Source: Anabaena azotica FACHB-119 (GTDB taxonomy: Bacteria > Cyanobacteriota > Cyanobacteriia > Cyanobacteriales > Nostocaceae). From it: a stretch of DNA of 64,000 bases. Position numbers and translations under genes: made by a program. How positions within the stretch are numbered: position 1 is the first letter of the stretch; the number at the start of each line of letters is the position of its first letter. Shown piece after piece: positions 1-8,900 of the stretch. The stretch is taken from contig NZ_JACJSG010000022.1 of assembly GCF_014697625.1 (NCBI RefSeq), forward strand, positions 1 to 64,000, read 5' to 3'. Under the pieces are notes generated by a model. That model searched no databases, was not told the DNA's origin, and saw only the letters and a program-made list of their open reading frames with translations.

Positions 1-1
1 C

Positions 2-91
2 ATTGTCGCCTTGTTACTTGGTCAACCTTTGCCTGTTGGTAGCTTCTTCCCTGAATCTTGGAGAAGCCCCACCGCTTTCTCTTCTGCTTAA
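2..91 (+). CDS. C-terminal end of an unidentified protein (partial)
   Basis: An open frame enters from the left edge and ends at TAA 89-91. Only 29 residues are visible. They begin with a hydrophobic stretch (IVALLLGQPLPVGSFFPES) and end in Ser-Ser-Ala, which would suit the end of a membrane or secreted protein. There is too little to name it. The frame could be chance, but it is open to the edge and is followed by a 180-bp gene-free gap before the next start. Confidence 0.45.
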   Translation: MVALLLGQPLPVGSFFPESWRSPTAFSSA

Positions 92-273
92 ACAAAAAAC
101 CTGCCCTTGAAAGCATCCCCCTCATCCCCCCATTTCCCATCACCAGCCCTATAATTGATTTGCCAAGGTAGGGAGAGTTGTTTTAAAAATAACTAGGAAA
201 TAATGACTTTGTATCATTGTCGCTATTAACCTGTTGATATAAAGACTTAGGACACAACAATAAAATAAATAAC

Positions 274-1224
274 ATGGCAAAAATTATAGTTACTGGCGCA
301 GCAGGGTTTATCGGTTCGCACTTGGCAGAAGCCTTGCTAAAACAAGGTGAAGATGTCATCGGCATTGATGAAGTAAACGATTACTACGACCCTTTGTTAA
401 AACGTAAGAATATTGCACATTTACAATCGTCGCCTAACTTTACGTTTATTGAGGGAGATATTCAGTTTTTAGATTGGCAGAAACTCCTACAAGATGTGAC
501 TGTGGTATATCATCAGGCGGCGCAGGCAGGTGTGAGGGCGAGTTGGGGTCAGGGGTTCCGTGCTTATACGGAACGCAACATTAATGCAACACAGGTTTTG
601 TTGGAAGCGGCTAAGGATGCTAAACAATTAACTCGATTGGTATTTGCATCTACCTCTAGTGTATATGGCGATGCGGAAACATTACCTACTCATGAAGGGA
701 TTCCTCCCCTACCAGTTTCTCCTTATGGCATCACTAAGTTAGCTGCCGAACGTTTGTGTGGACTGTATCACAAAAATTTTGGTGTGCCTTTTGTGGCTCT
801 ACGTTATTTCACTGTTTATGGCCCCAGACAACGCCCTGATATGGCTTTTCATAAGTTTTTTAAATCAGTTTTGCAGGATGAGGCGATTCCTGTTTACGGT
901 GATGGACAGCAAACTCGTGATTTTACTTTTGTCAGTGATGCTGTAGCGGCGAATTTAGCTGCTGCTAAGGAATTGGCGGCTGTAGGGGAGATTTTTAATA
1001 TTGGTGGTGGTAGTAGGGTGGTTTTAGCTGAGGTTTTAGACACAATGGAACAAATCGTTGGTCAACCAATTAAGCGGAACCACATCGAAAAGGCGATGGG
1101 TGATGCACGTCATACTGCTGCTGATGTGTCTAAGGCCAGGAGAATTTTAGGATATGCGCCAAATGTTTCTTTGCAGGAGGGTTTGGTTCAAGAATGGCAA
1201 TGGGTGAAGTCTTTGTACACTTAA
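274..1224 (+). CDS. NAD-dependent epimerase/dehydratase (nucleotide-sugar, UDP-glucuronate-epimerase-like)
   Basis: This 316-residue protein is an extended short-chain dehydrogenase. The N-terminus carries the Rossmann glycine motif TGAAGFIGSHL (about residues 7-17). The catalytic region has the STSSVYG serine segment (about 126-132) and the SPYGITK Tyr-x-x-x-Lys motif (about 149-155). The segment 'VNDYYDPLLKR' is typical of UDP-glucuronate 4-epimerase/CapI-type enzymes, so the likely job is converting an NDP-sugar for exopolysaccharide or envelope glycan synthesis in the cytoplasm. The start is the first ATG in frame and gives the usual family length; no strong Shine-Dalgarno precedes it. 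It stands alone, with repeats on its 3' side. Exact substrate cannot be read from sequence. Confidence 0.9.
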   Translation: MAKIIVTGAAGFIGSHLAEALLKQGEDVIGIDEVNDYYDPLLKRKNIAHLQSSPNFTFIEGDIQFLDWQKLLQDVTVVYHQAAQAGVRASWGQGFRAYTERNINATQVLLEAAKDAKQLTRLVFASTSSVYGDAETLPTHEGIPPLPVSPYGITKLAAERLCGLYHKNFGVPFVALRYFTVYGPRQRPDMAFHKFFKSVLQDEAIPVYGDGQQTRDFTFVSDAVAANLAAAKELAAVGEIFNIGGGSRVVLAEVLDTMEQIVGQPIKRNHIEKAMGDARHTAADVSKARRILGYAPNVSLQEGLVQEWQWVKSLYT

Positions 1225-1240
1225 ATTATTCAAATTAGGG

Positions 1241-1350
1241 ACTTATAGCAGGGGACAGGTGATAGGGGACAGGTGATAGGTTCAAAACCTGTTTACTCTA
1301 AAGATTTTGTGATTCATCAATGTCCTAACCTATGTGGCTACTGCTATATA
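1241..1350 (+). repeat. Dispersed element, 'ATAGCAG...CTGCTATA' family, copy 1
   Basis: The segment starts with TATAGCAGGGGACAGGTGAT, has a tandem 14-mer (GGGGACAGGTGATA) and ends with 'catgtggct'-like sequence and CTGCTATA, so its ends are inverted repeats. Related copies with the phrase 'cc(c)atgtggcta(c/a)tgctata' lie at 18512-18590 and, inverted, at about 62777-62995; a diverged one is at about 42676-42770. No ORF. Probably a small non-autonomous element. Confidence 0.5.
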
Positions 1351-1352
1351 GT

Positions 1353-1460
1353 GAACAAATTTCCGTACCTGTAGGTTGATGCACTACCCACCAAAACGAT
1401 GATACGGTGGGCAGTGCATCGGTCTAAGTATGTTTCAAAAATCAAGTAGGAATCCTATAT
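1353..1460 (+). repeat. MITE-like element, 'TATAGCAATCC/GAACAAATTTCCG' family, copy 1
   Basis: This stretch is about 80% identical to 3935-4040: both begin GAACAAATTTCCGTACCTGT and end GTATGTTTCAAAAATCAAGT followed by AGGAATCCTATAT or close. The middle is a hairpin built from 'gtgggcagtgcatc' and its complement. The outer ends are imperfect inverted repeats. Non-coding. Confidence 0.6.
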
Positions 1461-1521
1461 ATTTATTCAATGTTGCTAGATAATCTAGTTTTTAATGAAC
1501 TGTATTTACTCAGAAATATCT

Positions 1522-1625
1522 AGGACTTACGCAAGTGTCATAATCAAACTAACTATAGGGTGCGTCAGCCCCAATAATTTTGTACATATTCAAGGATTTT
1601 CCACATCTGACGCACCCTACCCCTA
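1522..1625 (+). repeat. MITE-like element, 'AGGACTTACGCA' family, copy 1 (right end missing)
   Basis: Begins with AGGACTTACGCAA, followed by a core with inverted ends (TAGGGTGCGTCAG ... CTGACGCACCCTA). The matching right terminus TTGCGTAAGTCCT, seen in the complete copy at 20094-20217, is absent here. Other copies: 2743-2809, 4159-4268, 23920-23991, 43067-43132. Confidence 0.7.
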
Positions 1626-1656
1626 ATATTTTTTATGAAAGTTTAATTTTGGGGTT

Positions 1657-1995
1657 TTAAGAAGGTTTAGCTAGGGCGATCGCACTAATTCCACTCAGGA
1701 GCAAACCTATTCCTACCCACTGGGTAATCAATACTTTTTCTCTTAATACTACAGCGCCAACTATTGTAGTTACCACAATTGTTAATCCAATAACTACTGG
1801 ATAAGCAATCGATAAGTTTAACTTCCCTAAAACCAATATATAAAAAATTGTACTTAAGCCGTAGCAACATATCCCACCTAATAGATAAAAATTTAAGGGA
1901 TTTTGCCCTGCACCTAGTTTTAATAAAGTTTGCGCTATTGTATTTAAACTTACTGTAATTAAAATTAGTAAAGCAAAAACAATGGGATTACTCAT
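1657..1995 (-). CDS. Small multidrug resistance (SMR/EamA-like) membrane protein
   Basis: A 112-residue, very hydrophobic protein with four predicted membrane helices, the size and layout of SMR transporters (105-120 residues, working as dimers). Recognisable pieces are an early 'LNTIAQTLLKLGAG' stretch, 'AYPVVIGLTIVVTTIVGAVVL' in helix 3 and 'GIGLLLSGISAIA' in helix 4. The essential helix-1 glutamate of EmrE is not evident (position occupied near Gln/Lys), so it may transport something other than cationic drugs; cyanobacterial relatives near glycan genes may act in lipid-linked sugar flipping. I chose the ATG at 1995 over an upstream TTG (2013) for normal SMR length. Confidence 0.75.
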   Translation of the reverse strand: MSNPIVFALLILITVSLNTIAQTLLKLGAGQNPLNFYLLGGICCYGLSTIFYILVLGKLNLSIAYPVVIGLTIVVTTIVGAVVLREKVLITQWVGIGLLLSGISAIALAKPS

Positions 1996-2088
1996 AAATA
2001 CTAATTTATTCAAGTTTTTAGATAAACTATATCAATACAACCTTTGAATTTTTCAAATAGGCAAATTTACAAAAATTCCCCTTCTTAT

Positions 2089-2673
2089 CTACAAAAACAT
2101 TTTATAACCAAAATCATCATTAAAATACCACAATTCTTTGCCGCTAGGGTAAGGTATTTGCACCCATTTACCTGCTAGTTTTTCCCACCATCTGGGGGGA
2201 TGGGGTAAGCTGGCTACTTGAATGCAAGGACATCCGCACAGCTTTGCGCCCATAACGTCGGTATGTAGGCTATCACCAATGACTACTACGTTTTTTGGTG
2301 ATAAACGCATCTGATTGATGGCTTTACGGAATGCGGGGGGGAAAGGTTTTTTGGCTGGACTGATGGCGGTAATATCGAGGCGATGTGACCAATATTTGAC
2401 GCGGTAGCTACGTTTGCCATTGGACAGGATGAACAATTTTAAACCTGCTAACTTAGCTTCAGCAATCCAATCTTCTGCCCAAGGGGAAAGGTAGCGATCG
2501 TCTTCTGAAACAATGGTGTTGTCTAGGTCGAGGATAATGCCTCGAATACCCGCAGCTTTGAGCGAATCGATTTTAATTTCTGCTAGGGTGACAGTTTTTT
2601 TTGGTAATTGATCCAGTTGTTGAGTAAAGCTTAAGTGATGCTGTTTACTCCACCATGTTTTGATATGTCTCAT
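2089..2673 (-). CDS. YqeG family HAD IIIA-type phosphatase
   Basis: A 194-residue HAD-superfamily protein. Motif I is DLDNTIV with both aspartates (about residues 49-55), motif II is ILSNGKRS (about 97-104), motif III is the lysine in AKKPFPPAF, and motif IV is GDSLHTD (about 132-138). This order and the short cap define the YqeG/HAD-IIIA group, small cytoplasmic phosphatases. Bacterial YqeG lies near GTPase genes; plant homologues dephosphorylate phosphatidylglycerol phosphate, so lipid phosphatase activity is possible here. ATG start at 2673. It reads in the same direction as the prenyltransferase at 2867-3847, 193 bp upstream, separated by a MITE core. Confidence 0.85.
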   Translation of the reverse strand: MRHIKTWWSKQHHLSFTQQLDQLPKKTVTLAEIKIDSLKAAGIRGIILDLDNTIVSEDDRYLSPWAEDWIAEAKLAGLKLFILSNGKRSYRVKYWSHRLDITAISPAKKPFPPAFRKAINQMRLSPKNVVVIGDSLHTDVMGAKLCGCPCIQVASLPHPPRWWEKLAGKWVQIPYPSGKELWYFNDDFGYKMFL

Positions 2674-2742
2674 TGAGCCAATTTTTATTTTGTCAGTGGT
2701 CAGTAGTTAGTCGTAAAAATATTGTTAGACTTAATTTACAAC

Positions 2743-2809
2743 TGTAGGGTGCGTCATCTGTGGAAAATCCTTGAATCTGTACGAAATTATTGGCGCTGAC
2801 GCACCCTAA
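2743..2809 (-). repeat. MITE-like core, 'AGGACTTACGCA' family, inverted copy 2
   Basis: Runs GTAGGGTGCGTCATCTG through GCTGACGCACCCTA and is the reverse complement of the core of 1522-1625. The outer AGGACTTACGCA termini are missing. It sits between two minus-strand genes. Confidence 0.6.
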
Positions 2810-2866
2810 TATTGTGCTGAATTTCAGGGAAAAATAACTCACAACTGACAAACACAATGCAGTAAA

Positions 2867-3847
2867 TTATTGGATAATTCCCTGATTTTTCAACCACAAA
2901 ATCACAAAGCAAGTGCAAATCCAACCAATGACTGTGAAGAGGATTCCTTTATCTTTCAACAAAACTTCTTCTGGTCTTTCAGTGCGTCCACCTTTTTCTA
3001 AATTGTCATCTTCTTCATGGGAAATTTCTTGAGGATCGCTGAGAAGTTGATAGCGGAAGATACCGTACAGTACGAATGGTAGGGTGAGTAGCATCCAAGG
3101 AGTAGATGCACCACGCAAGGCTGGGCCTGCACTCCAGAGTGCGTATGCAAGGACTGTACCTGTGGTAACTACGCTTTCCATGCGTCCTAATAGGGGTAAG
3201 GAATAGCGTTTAAGTACAGCACGGAGTTTTGTACCTTGGATTTGTGCTAGGCGTAATTCGGCTTTACGTTTTTCGATACCTAAAAATAGCGCCAACATGG
3301 CTGTACAAAGTAGAAACCAAGCTGATAGCACAATGTTGGTGGCTGCTGCTCCCCCAAAGGCGCGTAGTACAAAGCCAGATGCGATCGCAATTATATCTAA
3401 TATCACCAAACGTTTGAGTTTGAGGTTATAAGCTACTTGTAATATGGCATAGCCTGTAATCGCTGCACCTAGTTGTGGCGATCGCCACCAACTAATACTC
3501 AATGCGCCACCCAACAAAATCAACGCCATCCCTATGGCTACTGGAATACTCACAAGTCCTGCTGCAATTGGTCGCTTGCACTTGACTGGATGCTGGCGAT
3601 CGGCGGCGACATCTGCAATATCGTTGATGAGATAAAAGCTACTGGATGCAGAACAAAATAGTATAAATGCAAACAATGTACCCAGGAAAGATTGCAGATT
3701 TATACTGAAGGCGAACAACGGTGCGGCAAATACTACTAGGTTCTTTGTCCATTGTCTTGGACGCAGAGCAGCTGTATGGTGTCTCAATTTCTGGTAGCTA
3801 TTGATTAACAAAGAGCCTGCTGACAAGGAATCGCGTCCAGTATTCAT
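2867..3847 (-). CDS. UbiA family prenyltransferase, decaprenyl-phosphate phosphoribosyltransferase-like
   Basis: A 326-residue integral membrane protein with about nine hydrophobic helices. The first UbiA aspartate motif is NDIADVAADRQHPVKCKRP (about residues 75-93); the 'RQHPVKCKRPIAAG' part is typical of the 5-phosphoribosyl-1-pyrophosphate:polyprenyl-phosphate transferases (Rv3806c-like) rather than of quinone or chlorophyll synthases. The short N-terminal 'LRPRQWTKNLVVFAAPLF' is also diagnostic of that group. It would make polyprenyl-phosphoryl-5-phosphoribose, a lipid-linked pentose donor. The YqeG-like phosphatase downstream could act on such a phosphorylated lipid; that link is inference. 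ATG start at 3847. Confidence 0.8.
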   Translation of the reverse strand: MNTGRDSLSAGSLLINSYQKLRHHTAALRPRQWTKNLVVFAAPLFAFSINLQSFLGTLFAFILFCSASSSFYLINDIADVAADRQHPVKCKRPIAAGLVSIPVAIGMALILLGGALSISWWRSPQLGAAITGYAILQVAYNLKLKRLVILDIIAIASGFVLRAFGGAAATNIVLSAWFLLCTAMLALFLGIEKRKAELRLAQIQGTKLRAVLKRYSLPLLGRMESVVTTGTVLAYALWSAGPALRGASTPWMLLTLPFVLYGIFRYQLLSDPQEISHEEDDNLEKGGRTERPEEVLLKDKGILFTVIGWICTCFVILWLKNQGIIQ

Positions 3848-3934
3848 AAGATATTGTATTTTTTACTAAAATATGCAGTTAATTTAACTACGTATTTTTT
3901 TACTAACAAGATATAGTAGTCCTATTTGAATTTT

Positions 3935-4040
3935 GAACAAATTTCCGTACCTGTAGGGTGGGCAATGCCCACCACATCATCTTTTTGGTGGGCATTGCCC
4001 ACCCTACGTATGTTTCAAAAATCAAGTAAGAATCCTATAT
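3935..4040 (+). repeat. MITE-like element, 'GAACAAATTTCCG' family, copy 2
   Basis: Second copy of the element at 1353-1460. The centre is a strong hairpin: GTAGGGTGGGCAATGCCCAC facing its complement around 3975-3995. The outer flanks (ATATAGTAGTCCTATTTGAA on the left; its near complement around 4020-4042) are imperfect inverted repeats. No coding capacity. Confidence 0.65.
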
Positions 4041-4158
4041 TACTATTTTTGAATTATTTTTACTGAAAAAATCAACTAATTTACCCAATCTTTAATAGTT
4101 TTTACCGAAGCTTAAATAAAAGGGATGTATCAAAGCAAGTAAATACTTGTAACAATAT

Positions 4159-4268
4159 TGTCATAATCAAACTAACTGTAGGGTGCGTCAGCCACAATAA
4201 TGTCGTACAGATTCAAGGATTTTCCACATCTGACGCACCTTACCCCAAGTGTCAGTTGCGTAAGTCCT
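4159..4268 (+). repeat. MITE-like element, 'AGGACTTACGCA' family, copy 3 (left end missing)
   Basis: Starts inside the element at TGTCATAATCAAACTAACTG and runs to the full right terminus GTTGCGTAAGTCCT. It complements copy 1, which keeps only the left terminus. The remaining bases of 3848-4373 hold no gene that I can see. Confidence 0.65.
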
Positions 4269-4373
4269 GTTCATTACATAAGTTGGAACCGCGCTACCTA
4301 ACTGTATAGCTGAGTGGGGGCGATGAGGAGAATAACTATGGACTGTTGACTAATGACGGTCTTCCGAATATGG

Positions 4374-4850
4374 TTATATATCTGATAAAGATGAGCGATC
4401 GCTACGCCAACGGTATTTAGCTTTTAGCAGGTTTCCCCACATTGCATCATATGGATGCACAAAGCTTGCTGGGGATGTATCATCTTTAAAAATGGGTCGC
4501 TCTTCATTTGCCCATTGGAAAATACCACCACTCAAATTAAAAACTTGGGAAAATCCTTGATTTTGTAGTTGCTGGGTTATCTTGGCACTACGATAGCCAA
4601 CTGAACAATATACTACTATAGGCTTATTGTTATTACTTGATAATAATGCTGTGAAATCTGGTGCAATGGGGTCAATAGGTACTGCTGCTTTGATATGGCT
4701 GATATTATATTCTACTTGACTTCTTGCATCTAATATTAACGGCTGTGGTTTTGTTCCATCTAACAGCCAATCAGCAAATTCTGCTGTTGTAATTTGATTA
4801 ATATTGCCAAATTTCTGACTAATCAAGTATTTAATTAAATTTAGCACCAT
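4374..4850 (-). CDS. Rhodanese-like domain protein
   Basis: A 158-residue single-domain rhodanese. The N-terminal half has 'PLILDARSQVEYNISHIKAAV' features (aspartate, arginine and the 'HIKAA' turn) and the active-site loop is VVYCSVGYRSAK, with the catalytic cysteine and the six-residue loop (CSVGYR) of sulfurtransferase-competent rhodaneses. Likely a cytoplasmic sulfur carrier or thiosulfate sulfurtransferase. The ATG at 4850 has GGAG nine bases upstream and is preferred to the TTG at 4865. No signal peptide. Monocistronic. Confidence 0.85.
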   Translation of the reverse strand: MVLNLIKYLISQKFGNINQITTAEFADWLLDGTKPQPLILDARSQVEYNISHIKAAVPIDPIAPDFTALLSSNNNKPIVVYCSVGYRSAKITQQLQNQGFSQVFNLSGGIFQWANEERPIFKDDTSPASFVHPYDAMWGNLLKAKYRWRSDRSSLSDI

Positions 4851-4865
4851 TTGCTCTTTCTCCAA

Positions 4866-5176
4866 AACTCTTATTATCTTTTTGCTATTAATTTAAAAAA
4901 TCATCCTTAAGTTGCATGACTTATATGTTATGTATGCCTCAAGCTATAAGCGTAATATCTTAAGTCTTACGCAAAAATTAAGTGTAAGAGGCTATCATGT
5001 TGCCAACAAAACTTATCTAGATAAAGGCTTGAGATGAATTAAATATGGTTAAATTTTCCATTTTTAAGTAAAAAACCAATTTTTTCTACGTTTCTTTAAT
5101 TAATACGAAATTTACAACCCAAATTTGATTTAAGTGTTTTTTAGTCTATGTATAGCCCGGTTCATGAGGAGGAATT
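4866..5176. other. Intergenic region, divergent promoters
   Basis: AT-rich, 311 bp, between the divergent rhodanese and DUF2795 genes, so promoters for both should lie here. I see no convincing operator. A fragment 'tcttacgcaaaaatta' near 4967 recalls the terminus of the AGGACTTACGCA repeat family. Confidence 0.4.
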
Positions 5177-5566
5177 ATGTTAAATATAAGTTTAAATAAA
5201 CTGAAAAACAATTTAAAAAGTCTTATGTATCCACTCAGTAAGAAATCATTGATTAAGTATGCTGAGGAAAAAGGCGTTGATGAACAAGTCCTGAGATTTT
5301 TAAAATTGTTGCCTTCAAGAGAGTATGAATCTTTAGTTGATGTCAGTAATTGCATTGATGAAGTGAATAGACCTAAAATTAATCCAGCGCAGTTACAAAA
5401 GAATTTGAAACAACTCAGTTATCCCCTGAGCAAAAAAGAGTTGGTGATGTATGCTGAAGAAAAAGGTGTTGATGAGCAAGTCTTAAGAGCCTTAAGATGT
5501 TTACCCTCGAAAGAGTATCAAACATTAGATGAGGTAAACAAGGCTATCAACGCAAGCGCTGGTTAA
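5177..5566 (+). CDS. Tandem DUF2795 protein
   Basis: A 129-residue protein made of two copies of the DUF2795 fold. Copy 1 covers about residues 5-62 and copy 2 about 69-126; the period is 64 residues (YPLSKK at 18-23 and 82-87). Both share AEEKGVDEQVLR and an LPS[RK]EY element. DUF2795 proteins are small, helical and of unknown role; many occur in stress-induced loci. The start has an excellent Shine-Dalgarno (GAGGAGGAATT just before the ATG), which suggests high translation. The doubled architecture probably arose by internal duplication. It ends just before the CRISPR leader, with no evident link to it. Confidence 0.8.
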   Translation: MLNISLNKLKNNLKSLMYPLSKKSLIKYAEEKGVDEQVLRFLKLLPSREYESLVDVSNCIDEVNRPKINPAQLQKNLKQLSYPLSKKELVMYAEEKGVDEQVLRALRCLPSKEYQTLDEVNKAINASAG

Positions 5567-5975
5567 TAGTGATGAGGCGATCGCTTGTGGAGCATTGAGA
5601 GGAGCGATCGCTTAAACTAGAACTAGGTCGAGTCTACTGTTCGCCTCAGACTCCATCAGCCTGCGCCAGTTCTCAGCACTGAGTTTAACAAATGGCTCGG
5701 TGTGATAAATTGAACTTACCAAACTACTAGACAATAGTAAACACTTATTTTATGATTAAGGTGTTAGCTTGATGTTTGGCAGGTCAAAGCAGGGTCAAAA
5801 ACCCTGGGGATACGCCAAAATCGCCAGAACCTTGACAACATAATAATTACAGCGTTTCACAAGTCAGGGAAGTTGCAAATTACTGGCAATAAGAGCGGCT
5901 GAAAATGACCTTTATTTTCCACCCGCCAAATCGCTTCCCAGGAAGCTTGCTCTAGTTATGTTTCAGCACTGAGCA
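5567..5975 (+). promoter_or_regulatory. CRISPR leader region
   Basis: This 409-bp stretch precedes the first perfect repeat, while the opposite end of the array is degenerate, so it should be the leader with the array promoter. It opens with a HIP1-based hairpin (gcgatcgc at about 5579 and 5604), includes 'ggtcaaagcagggtcaaaaaccctgggg' type inverted sequence near 5781-5809, and carries an 11-bp partly palindromic word TCAGCACTGAG twice, at 5673-5683 and 5963-5973, the second only two bases from repeat 1. No ORF is convincing. Confidence 0.7.
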
Positions 5976-8900
5976 GTTTCCATCAACTAATTCCCCTCAC
6001 GGGGACTGAAACTGCCGCATTCTTCTGGTCGCCATAGCTGATTATAGAGTTTCCATCAACTAATTCCCCTCACGGGGACTGAAACGAAGAAGTTCACAAC
6101 GACAGCAGCAACGATGACAGTTTCCATCAACTAATTCCCCTCACGGGGACTGAAACGAGCAGTTACAATTCCTGCGCGCTCAGATGCTGCAGAGTTTCCA
6201 TCAACTAATTCCCCTCACGGGGACTGAAACAAAATAACGTGAATTTTATTATGACTACTCAATTAGTTTCCATCAACTAATTCCCCTCACGGGGACTGAA
6301 ACCTAAGTACATAAATAAAGCTACTTCTGCTTCAGAATAAGTTTCCATCAACTAATTCCCCTCACGGGGACTGAAACATTAAATCAGGAATTAAAGAGGA
6401 TCGCACTCATAAGTTTCCATCAACTAATTCCCCTCACGGGGACTGAAACTGATCCAACTTGCGTTGCAAGGTTGGATCAATTTGGTTTCCATCAACTAAT
6501 TCCCCTCACGGGGACTGAAACAATTCTTTTCCTGCCAATTGCTTTTTCACGGCTTTGAAGTTTCCATCAACTAATTCCCCTCACGGGGACTGAAACTTGC
6601 ATTCATCTTTGACAATATCTATCCCATTATCAGGTTTCCATCAACTAATTCCCCTCACGGGGACTGAAACCTCCACCGATAGTGATGGGCTGCACTCCCA
6701 TGCAGGTTTCCATCAACTAATTCCCCTCACGGGGACTGAAACCATTTTTGGATTTGATAATCAAATTAGATACATCTTTGTTTCCATCAACTAATTCCCC
6801 TCACGGGGACTGAAACTGGCTAAGGATGAGTTTAGTAGCGGCGATAAGGAGGTTTCCATCAACTAATTCCCCTCACGGGGACTGAAACATGCCAAGTTGT
6901 TTGGCGAGGACGCTGTTAATGTCGGTTTCCATCAACTAATTCCCCTCACGGGGACTGAAACTTTCTAGTCCTTCCTTTAGTCGCTCAAGCTCTGATTGTT
7001 TCCATCAACTAATTCCCCTCACGGGGACTGAAACAAGGGAACAAATAGCAAAGCGAAAGCCTGTTGATGAGTTTCCATCAACTAATTCCCCTCACGGGGA
7101 CTGAAACAAAAAAGTAAACGTCAAACGTCAGACGGATTTTTCGTTTCCATCAACTAATTCCCCTCACGGGGACTGAAACCAGTATTTCGCCTCTGTATCT
7201 GTTTGAGGCTGGAAAGTTTCCATCAACTAATTCCCCTCACGGGGACTGAAACAGCTACATACCAATTTTGACCATGAGCGTTTTGCGTTTCCATCAACTA
7301 ATTCCCCTCACGGGGACTGAAACAGAGTACCATCGTAGTCGTACTGTTCGCTAAGGATATGCAGGGTTTCCATCAACTAATTCCCCTCACGGGGACTGAA
7401 ACGGCCGGATTTACAAGCGATCGCTGTCTCTTCCATCCTCAGGTTTCCATCAACTAATTCCCCTCACGGGGACTGAAACATAATACTAACTAATATTCCT
7501 AAAAATATTCCCATCGAGTTTCCATCAACTAATTCCCCTCACGGGGACTGAAACACTACTACTGTAGTAGTACAAGTACCTGGACAACCAGGAGTTTCCA
7601 TCAACTAATTCCCCTCACGGGGACTGAAACATTCAGCTTTTCCGCTTCTCTAAACATCTTAACGAGTTTCCATCAACTAATTCCCCTCACGGGGACTGAA
7701 ACGTGGCCAACACTATGGGCAAAGCTTGAGCGGATTGAGTTTCCATCAACTAATTCCCCTCACGGGGACTGAAACAACCAATCCTGAAGTTCATTAATCA
7801 GATTTTCAGTTTCCATCAACTAATTCCCCTCACGGGGACTGAAACATGAAACTCCGAGCGATTAACAAGCTACCCACTGGAGTTTCCATCAACTAATTCC
7901 CCTCACGGGGACTGAAACCATCCAGAAAGCGATCTACGACTTGGAACGAGACAGAAGTTTCCATCAACTAATTCCCCTCACGGGGACTGAAACCTTTTCT
8001 TAATACGATGTAATAGAGAAATAATCGTAGTTTCCATCAACTAATTCCCCTCACGGGGACTGAAACGCAATCATACCAATGTTCTTTTCTTGCCCCACCC
8101 TTGTTTCCATCAACTAATTCCCCTCACGGGGACTGAAACAGGTTAGAGTTTACGGCAAGAAGTACATTTCTATCCTGTAGTTTCCATCAACTAATTCCCC
8201 TCACGGGGACTGAAACAACTTGAAGCTTTAGCTAGACTTGGCTCTGACGAAGAAGTTTCCATCAACTAATTCCCCTCACGGGGACTGAAACATTTCATCC
8301 TGAGCAAACTGCCAAATGAACTCAAGTTTCCATCAACTAATTCCCCTCACGGGGACTGAAACTGCAAGCATTGAGCAGAAAACTCTGCATAATACAACGT
8401 TTCCATCAACTAATTCCCCTCACGGGGACTGAAACCAGATCCCGTCACAGAAACCCAGCCAATAAAAGCTGGTTTCCACCAACTAATTCCCCTCACGGGG
8501 ACTGAAACAGCAGGCAAAATTTTGCACCATTGGTTTTAAGGATTAGTTTCCACCAACTAATTCCCCTCACGGGGACCGAAACCGCTATATTTTCAGCCTA
8601 TCCGCTATAAAGTGCAAGTTTCCACCAACTAATTCCCCTCACGGGGACTGAAACAAGTCGTTCATTGAGTTGATGGCAATTTGTTGGAGAGTTTCCACCA
8701 ACTAATTCCCCTCACGGGGACTGAAACATACTTGTAAGACTTATTTCGCTGATTAACTCTGTTGTTTCCACCAACTAATTCCCCTCACGGGGACTGAAAC
8801 TTGATACTCTGCTTGCGTACAAAGATAAGTGCCAGTTTCCACCAACTAATTCCCCTCAAGGGGACTGAAACTCACATAGACTTGGATCTGCTTATTGAGA

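Noticed and set aside
6597..6794. Open frame of 65 codons inside the CRISPR array
   Set aside because: It is made of repeat and spacer sequence and has no upstream ribosome site.
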